Assembly: GCA_965240325.2 (NCBI GenBank)
Contig: OZ251232.1
Coordinates: 2,108,001 to 2,172,000 of the forward strand
Direction of reading: 5' to 3'
Source: Rebecca billardiae RCC1528
Taxonomy: Eukaryota; Haptophyta
DNA: 64,000 nucleotides
A model generated the notes under the pieces. It was not told where the DNA came from. It worked only from the letters and a program-made list of their open reading frames with translations, and did not search any database. Positions 58,365 through 64,000 of this stretch are shown piece by piece. Position numbers and translations under genes: made by a program. The number at the start of each line of letters is the position of its first letter. Positions within the stretch are counted from its first letter, which is position 1.

Positions 58365-61300
58365 ATGGCGAGCGCGAGCGTCGGCGGCGCCGACGACCCG
58401 CTGATCCAGTTCACCTCGCTCCGCGTGCCCAACTCCTCCGCCGCGGCGAGCGAGCTGCTGCCGCTCGGCTTCCTGCTGCAGCCGCTCGCGCCGGACGTCG
58501 AGCTGCAGACGCTGCACCGCGACGCCGACCGCTGCCGGCACTGCGGCGCGTACGTGAACCCGTTCTGCACGGAGCTCGGCGCGTGCCTCGCCTGCGCGAT
58601 CTGCGGCAAGCCCAACTCGCAGTGGGACCTCGCCGGCGGCCTCGGCGCCCGCGCCTCCGCCCAGCCGGCGGCGGACGGCGGCTTCTCGAGCAGCGACGGC
58701 GGCGGCGGCGCGCGCGGCGGCGCGTGGGCCGAGCTCGAGGACTACGCGGTCGAGTACGTGCAGCCGATGTCGCAGCCGGGCGCGCCGCCCATGCGCGCGG
58801 GCACGCCCGGCCGCGGCGCCGCCGCCGCCGCCTCGCTCGAGTCGGCGCTCGGCGGCGGCGGCGGCGGCGCGCATGCGTATTCGGTCGACGTGCAGCCGGC
58901 CGCGATCGTTCTGCTGATCGACGAGGGGACGCCGGCGGCGCAGCTGGCGGAGGTGAGCGGCGCGATGCTCGAGCTGCTCGGCTCGCTCGACCAGTCCACC
59001 TGCGTCGCGCTCCTCACCTTCGGCGCCGCCGTCTGCGCGTACGAGCTGGCGCACGCGGCCGTCACAGAGGCGCTGATCCTACCGGCGGCGGCCGGCGCGG
59101 ACGCGGACGCGGCGGAGCAGGAGGCGGGCGGCGGTGGGTCGGGCGGCGGCGAGGCCGAGGGGGCGTACGCGCGCGGCGGCGAGGGGCACGGCGTGTACGA
59201 CGTGCTCGCGCGCAACGCCTCGCTCTACCTCGTGCCCGCGCACCACGCGGCGCGGCCGCTGCTGAGCGCGCTAGAGCTTCTGGAGGCTGCGGCGAACGAC
59301 GCAGGCGCCGTGCGCGCGGGCGCGGCGGACGGGGCTGCGGCGTGTGGCGGCGGCGGCGCGCGGTGCCTGGGGAGCGCGCTCATGGCCGCGCGCGCGCTGC
59401 TCGCGGCGCACGACCCCGGGCCGAGCGAGACCCTCCCCGACGGCGCGCCCGTGGACGCGCCGCCGCCGCCGCCGCGCGCGTGCCGGCTGGGCGCGAGCGT
59501 GCTGACTGTGCTCGCCGGTGTCCCGAGCGGCGGCGCCGGCGGTCTGGCGGAGGCGGCGGGCAAGCCGGGCGCGGGGCCGCGCGCCGAGCCGGGCGAGGAC
59601 GAGGGCGGCTGGCTCGGCGGGCTCGCGCGCGCGCTCTTCGGCCTCGGCGCCGACGCGCGGCCCGCGCACGCGCCGCCGCCCGGCTCGGGCGCGCACGGCG
59701 CGCAGCGCGCGGCGCGCGAGGCGGCCGCCGCGCCCTTCTGGGCGGCGCAGGGGCAGGCGATGGCGGAGGCGTCGGCGGCGGTGTCCGTGTTCTGCGTGGG
59801 CCACGCGCCCGACTTTGGGCTGCGCACGATCTACCCCATCGCGCACACCACCGGCGGCGTGGTCGTCGTCGTGAAGGCGGACAGCGGCGCGGAGCGCGCG
59901 CGCGCGCCACACCTGCGTGCGTGCTTGCAGTCGGCCGTGCGCGGCCGGCTTGGCGCGGACGCGACGCTGAGCCTGCGGCTCTCGCCGGGCGTGGTGGTGA
60001 CGCAGCTGATCGGCGGCGGCCTCGCGCAGCCGCGCGAGGCCGACGGCTCCGCCTGCGCCGCGCACGTGCTCCTCGGCGCGCTGCACGCCGGCAGCACCGT
60101 CTGCGCAGCGCTGCAGCTGCTGCCGCCCGACGAGCCGCGCGAGCACTTGGTCGTGCAGGTGAGAAGCGTGCGGGGGCGGCGGGGCTGGGGCCGGCGGGGC
60201 GCCGCGCGAGCGCGGCCGGGGCGGGGCACCGCGCGAGGGCGAGGGCGGCAGTGCGCGGGGCCGGCCGCTCGAGCCTCGCCGAGCGTGCGCCGGCGCGCGG
60301 CCGAGGGCGGGCGCGCTCGGGCCAGGCGGTCGGTCGGACGGACGGACACGCCGGCTGACGCGCCGCCGCGCGCGCCGCGCGCCGCCCGCCTCCCGCCCTC
60401 CCGCCCCCCAGGCTGTGCTGCACTACACGTGCGCGGTGACGGCGCAGCGGCGCACGCGCGTGCTCACCGCCGCGCTCCCCGCGCGCGGCACCACCGAGGC
60501 CTCCTTCCTGCACTCGGTGCAGCCGGTGCCGACCGCGCTGCTGCTCGCCAAGCGACTGTCGCTCGACGTGCTCGGCGGCGCGGCGCCGCACGAGGTGGAG
60601 GCCGCCGTCGACGCGCACGCGCGCGAGCTCGGCGCGGCGCACGGCCGGGAGCTCAGCGCGGCCGAGCGGCGCGCGAGCGGCTCCCTCCCGCGCGCGCGCG
60701 CGCGCACCCTCGCCGCGCCGCACCTCGACGAGCTCGCGCGCCTCCTGTACGGCGCGCGCCGCTCGGCCGCGCTGAGCGGGCTTCTGCAACACGGCGATGA
60801 GATCGCGGCCGCGGCGCTCGCGCTCGCCGCCGCCGGGCTGCCGCTCGGGATGAAGCTGCTCGAGCCCGCGCTGATGCGCGTGCGCGGCGTGCCGCAGCCG
60901 CCCGCGCCGGGCGGCACGGCGCCCGCCGGCTGGACGCTCAGCTTCGACAGGAGCCTGCCACCTGTCGACCTGTGCCTGCGGCCAGAGCACGTCCTAGTGA
61001 TCGACCATGGCACCGACATTTGCGTGTGGTGCGCGCTCAGCTGCGCGGGGCGAGCGCGCGGAGAGGCGCCCCGCCTGGCTGGCTGCCTGCCTGCCGCGCG
61101 GCACCCGCCGCGAGCCGCGCGCGCCGTGCTCACGCGCGCCACCCGCGCCCCCCCCGTCCCCTTCCGGGCCGCGCGCGCGGCCGGCTTGGCGCGCGCGCAG
61201 GGTTGGTGAGGAGGCGGGCGCGGGCGGCGGCGCGCCCGACGCCGACGCCGTCCCGCCGTGGCTCGCCGAGCTCAGCGCCGAGGCGTGGCGGCAGGCGGTG

Positions 61301-61768
61301 GCGCGCACGCCGTGCGCGCAGCTCCTCGTCGTGCGTGACGGCTCGTCCATGGCGCGCTGGGCGCTCGCGCGCCTCGAGCCGCTGCACAACGACCCGCCGG
61401 CCGCGCAGGCGGCCGCGCTGCCGCCGCTCGCAGCAATGGACGCGCGAGCGCGCGACGCGCTCAGCGCGCGCTTCCACCCGACGGACGACCTGAGCCTGGC
61501 GCAGTGGTGCGCGCGCGTGCGGCTCGACGTGCCGCCGCGCGCGGGGCCCCTGCAGCGAGCGCCGGACCTCACCGCCGCTGCCGGCGAGGCCGAGCGCGCC
61601 GCGTCGGCCGCAGCAGGGGCGCCGAGCGGAGGCCGCGCCGCGCCGCCGTACCGCACGCCACGAGCACAGGCGCCGCCGACCCGCCGCGCGGCCGACGCAG
61701 CCGCCGCAGCAGGCTCCGGCGGTCGCGCCATCGCGGGAGGTGGAGGCGGTGCCGTCGAGGACGTCTGA
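58365..61768 (+). CDS. Divergent Sec23/Sec24-family COPII protein (3 exons)
   Basis: Exons 58365-60158, 60412-61028 and 61201-61768 give 992 residues. Near the N-terminus Cys57, Cys60, Cys77 and Cys80 (CRHCGAYVNPFC, CAICGKPNSQW) form the Sec23/Sec24 zinc finger. A vWA-like trunk follows (PAAIVLLIDEG, GSLDQSTCVALLTFGAAVCA, FCVGHAPDFGLRTIYPIAHT), then a beta-sandwich/helical part (LHYTCAVTAQRRTRVLTAAL, ASFLHSVQPVPTALLLAKRL). The C-terminal gelsolin-like part has HVLVIDHGTDICVWVGEE across intron 2, and LLVVRDGSSMARWALARLEP. COPII coat proteins select cargo at the ER. The sequence is far from the classical members and has alanine/glycine-rich inserts, so Sec23 versus Sec24 is left open; the C-terminal motif recalls Sec23. 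Confidence 0.75.
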
Positions 61769-62085
61769 CGACAGACGAGACACGAGTGGGCGTTGATGCG
61801 GGCACGGCGGGCGGACGGGTGGCCGTGCAGCGTGCTGCGTGCCGGCGCCGAGCACTCATTATCAGAGATTCAATTTCAGATATATGGCGATGCCATCACT
61901 AGCAGCGTCTGCAGTGCACTGCCAAGAATGTATATATATGTATATATATAGAGCATATAATATATATAGCATATATATATATATATATATGCGCGCGACG
62001 CCCTGCGCCGGCCCGCGATGATGCCGGTCCGGGACTCTGCCGTGCGCAGTCCGTCATCTGCGCCCGGCCGCGCCGTCGACACTCG

Positions 62086-62180
<95 letters not shown>

Positions 62181-62244
62181 GAATAAATAATACATATAAT
62201 ATCAGACTAAATCGACGACAGGCAGGGCTCCGCCGGTCGTCGAG
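61769..62244. other. Convergent intergenic region with TA microsatellites
   Basis: Holds TATATA runs around 61929-61990 and the long run at 62089-62172; no gene is seen. Confidence 0.6.
62089..62172. repeat. (TA)n microsatellite, about 84 bases
   Basis: An uninterrupted TA dinucleotide run just downstream of the stop codon of the following minus-strand gene. Confidence 0.97.
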
Positions 62245-63625
62245 TCACGTTGAACTCCAAACGCAGCGCAGCTTCTGCTCGCCGTCCCGGCGAGCCTGCG
62301 GTTGGCAACGGCCAATCCAATCGCCTCTGGTGGCGCAGCGCTTCGACCCGTCCCATTGCCGCCCGGCCCTGTACACCGCGCACTTGACCGGGTTCTGCAG
62401 CGCGCAGTTGCTCGCGCCGTTCTCCTGCGCGAGCTCGCCGATCTTCTCCGCCTCGTCGTTGAACGTCTTCTGCAGCCGGCACTCGTACGAGGGGAGGCCG
62501 ATGCCGGGCGCCTTGCACGAGCCGGCCATCACCAGCTGGTCGGGCGTCGCGTAGTACGCCGCCGGGGCCGCGTCCCCAAAGTCGCACTCGCCCACGACCT
62601 GCGTGAGGCGCGAGGCGCAGGCGCACGCACGCACACGCGCGCGCGCACACACACACATACGGCGCGGGGGTGTCAGCCTGCTACCAGCCAGCCACGCAGC
62701 CAGCGCGCGGGGCGCGTGTTGCTCGCACGCAGGCGCCGTGCCCGCTGGAGCGCGCGCGGCGGCCGCGCGCGCTCGGGTGCACCCGCCATCGCACCGTCTG
62801 CAGCGTCTCCTTGACCCGCGGCGATTGCCGGATCGCAGCGTTCAGCGCGCCGCCGCACAGACGGTTTGCGAACGGCGCCTCCACCGTGCACACGTAGTAT
62901 GTGAAGCGATCGCGGCCCTCGACGTCCTCGGCGCTGACGGTGACGTTGGGGAGGCCCGCCGCGTCGAGCGCCTCGACGACCGCGGCCTGCAGCACCTCCG
63001 CCCACTCGTCCACCAGCCCGCTGTCCGCGTTGAGCCCGGTGAGCAGGTCGTCCTCCGCCTGGTCAAACTCGGCATCGTCCGCGCCGTCCTTCGCCTTGAG
63101 CGTGACGGTTACGCCGACTTTTGTATCCAGCCTGCGCCGCGGCGCGGCGTCGGCGTGCGGCCCGGCGCCGGCCGAGGCGGACGCGGCCGCCTCGCCCGCC
63201 GTGCCCAGCAGCGCGCGCCGCCGCCGGCCGTCCGCCTTGCGCCCGTCGTCGTCCACCTCGACGCCGCCGTCGAGCTTGCCGTTGATGGCGTCCTTCAGCG
63301 TGCTGTAGATGTCGGACGAGCTGTCGTCGAGCCCGTCCTCGAAGGTGGTGGCGGCGCTGTCTGAGGCGAAGACGAGGTTGAAGCCCATCTCTGGCGCCGG
63401 ATCGCTCTCGGGCGGCGCCACCAGCTCGGGCGGGTTCTTGGACTCGACGTCCAGCCAAGAGGTGCCGACGATGATCAGGATGACGAGGATGATGATCGGG
63501 GTGAGGCAGCACCAGAGCAGGCCGCACTTGGGGCTCGGCGTGCAGCAGAGCTCCTTGCACTGCGCGCCGCGCGACGTTGGCTCGCCCTCGATCTGCAAGG
63601 GCTTCTCGCCCGGCACGGCGCTCAT
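62245..63625 (-). CDS. Unknown single-pass membrane protein (2 exons)
   Basis: Exons 63625-62795 and 62598-62245 give 394 residues. The first ~45 residues include a cysteine-rich stretch (CKELCCTPSPKCGLLWCC) running into one hydrophobic segment (LTPIIILVILIIVGTSW). The cysteines beside the membrane could be lipidated. A long, probably extracytoplasmic region follows with acidic and arginine-rich patches (EVDDDGRKADGRRRRALLG), then a more ordered part (LDTKVGVTVTLKAKDGADD, VVEALDAAGLPNVTVSAEDV, DRFTYYVCTVEAPF). The second exon has spaced cysteines (GECDFGD, GSCKAPG, YECRL, NCALQNPVKC). The splice joins ETLQT to VVGECDF in phase 0. I do not recognise the family. The start is the first ATG before the cysteine-rich stretch; the frame is open further upstream. 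Confidence 0.65.
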
Positions 63626-64000
63626 CTTTACTATGGCGCCCGCGGACGGCGGGGCGGCCGGGTCGTCAATGACGACGACGATGACGAAACGAACGGGGTT
63701 CCCTCCGATCAATATTCCCGCCCGAAGTTTGTAGTTCGGGGGAATTTTTCGGGCAGCGCCAGCCGCCGCCAGCCAGCCAGCTGGCTCGAGCAGCAAGCGC
63801 GTACGCGACCGCCCGGGGAGCACGGGGCAGGCTCGACCAGCTGCTACCCGCGGCTGAGACTGCCAGCTGACATCCGGACCTGCACTTTCGCCCTTGCTCG
63901 GGGCACAGCAGGTCCATGCGAGCCGCGCAGCGCAGGTGGATCGCGCTTCAGCAGCTCAAGGCCGCGCTCAAGCTTTACGATCGCGGTGCAGGCTATGCTC
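63626..64000. other. Upstream region and possible start of another gene
   Basis: Probably the promoter of the membrane-protein gene. On the plus strand an ATG at 63916 opens a frame (MRAAQRRWIALQQLKAALKL) to the window edge, compatible with the N-terminus of a divergent gene, but 28 codons are too few to judge. Confidence 0.3.

Overview
This is a nuclear genome window from a GC-rich, flagellated microalga with a secondary, red-derived plastid. A haptophyte fits best and a pelagophyte-like stramenopile is the main alternative; this is inference from gene content. Supporting observations: short GC-rich spliceosomal introns (mostly GTGCGC...GCAG); bipartite-looking N-termini (signal peptide plus basic leader) on the fatty acid photodecarboxylase, aspartokinase and J-protein, without a strict phenylalanine motif; centriole/cilium genes (CCDC77, a TTLL enzyme); PTEIG-type leucine-rich repeats; and a retroelement protein carrying GEASNPGP. 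Nothing prokaryotic is present. Exon boundaries below were chosen by hand so that phases close exactly and family motifs are continuous.

Layout. 1-4.9 kb: CCDC77 (partial, minus) and BMS1 (plus), divergent. 4.9-12.6 kb: repeat-rich DNA with tRNA-like palindromes and one half of a mosaic repeat, enclosing a TTLL glutamylase-like gene and an unknown gene. 12.6-17.7 kb: a four-exon receptor with LRR, cysteine-rich, multi-pass membrane and TIR regions. 17.7-23.4 kb: gene-poor repeats, including a 2.7 kb element with terminal inverted repeats. 23.4-32.7 kb: FkbM-like methyltransferase, fatty acid photodecarboxylase, a small LLPH-like nucleolar protein and XRN2/RAT1. 32.9-39.8 kb: a DIRS-like retroelement with perfect 266 bp inverted termini, holding an RT-RNase H gene and a minisatellite, directly abutting a 444 bp-arm foldback hairpin. 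40-45 kb: a second receptor (PA-like domain, about seven membrane passes, TIR-like domain) and a truncated DDE transposase. 45.8-53.2 kb: aspartokinase and pyruvate carboxylase, head to head. 53.8-63.6 kb: a coiled-coil protein, a plastid J-protein, a Sec23/Sec24-family protein and an unknown single-pass membrane protein.

Genes working together. Several genes sit as divergent pairs with short shared upstream regions: CCDC77/BMS1, TTLL/unknown, FkbM/FAP, LLPH-like/XRN2, AK/PYC and DnaJ/Sec23-24. Two pairs make functional sense: pyruvate carboxylase supplies oxaloacetate, hence aspartate, for aspartokinase; LLPH-like, XRN2 and the nearby BMS1 all serve ribosome or RNA maturation. The most unusual content is the two different membrane receptors ending in TIR or TIR-like domains, both keeping the glutamate at the position used by NAD-cleaving TIRs.
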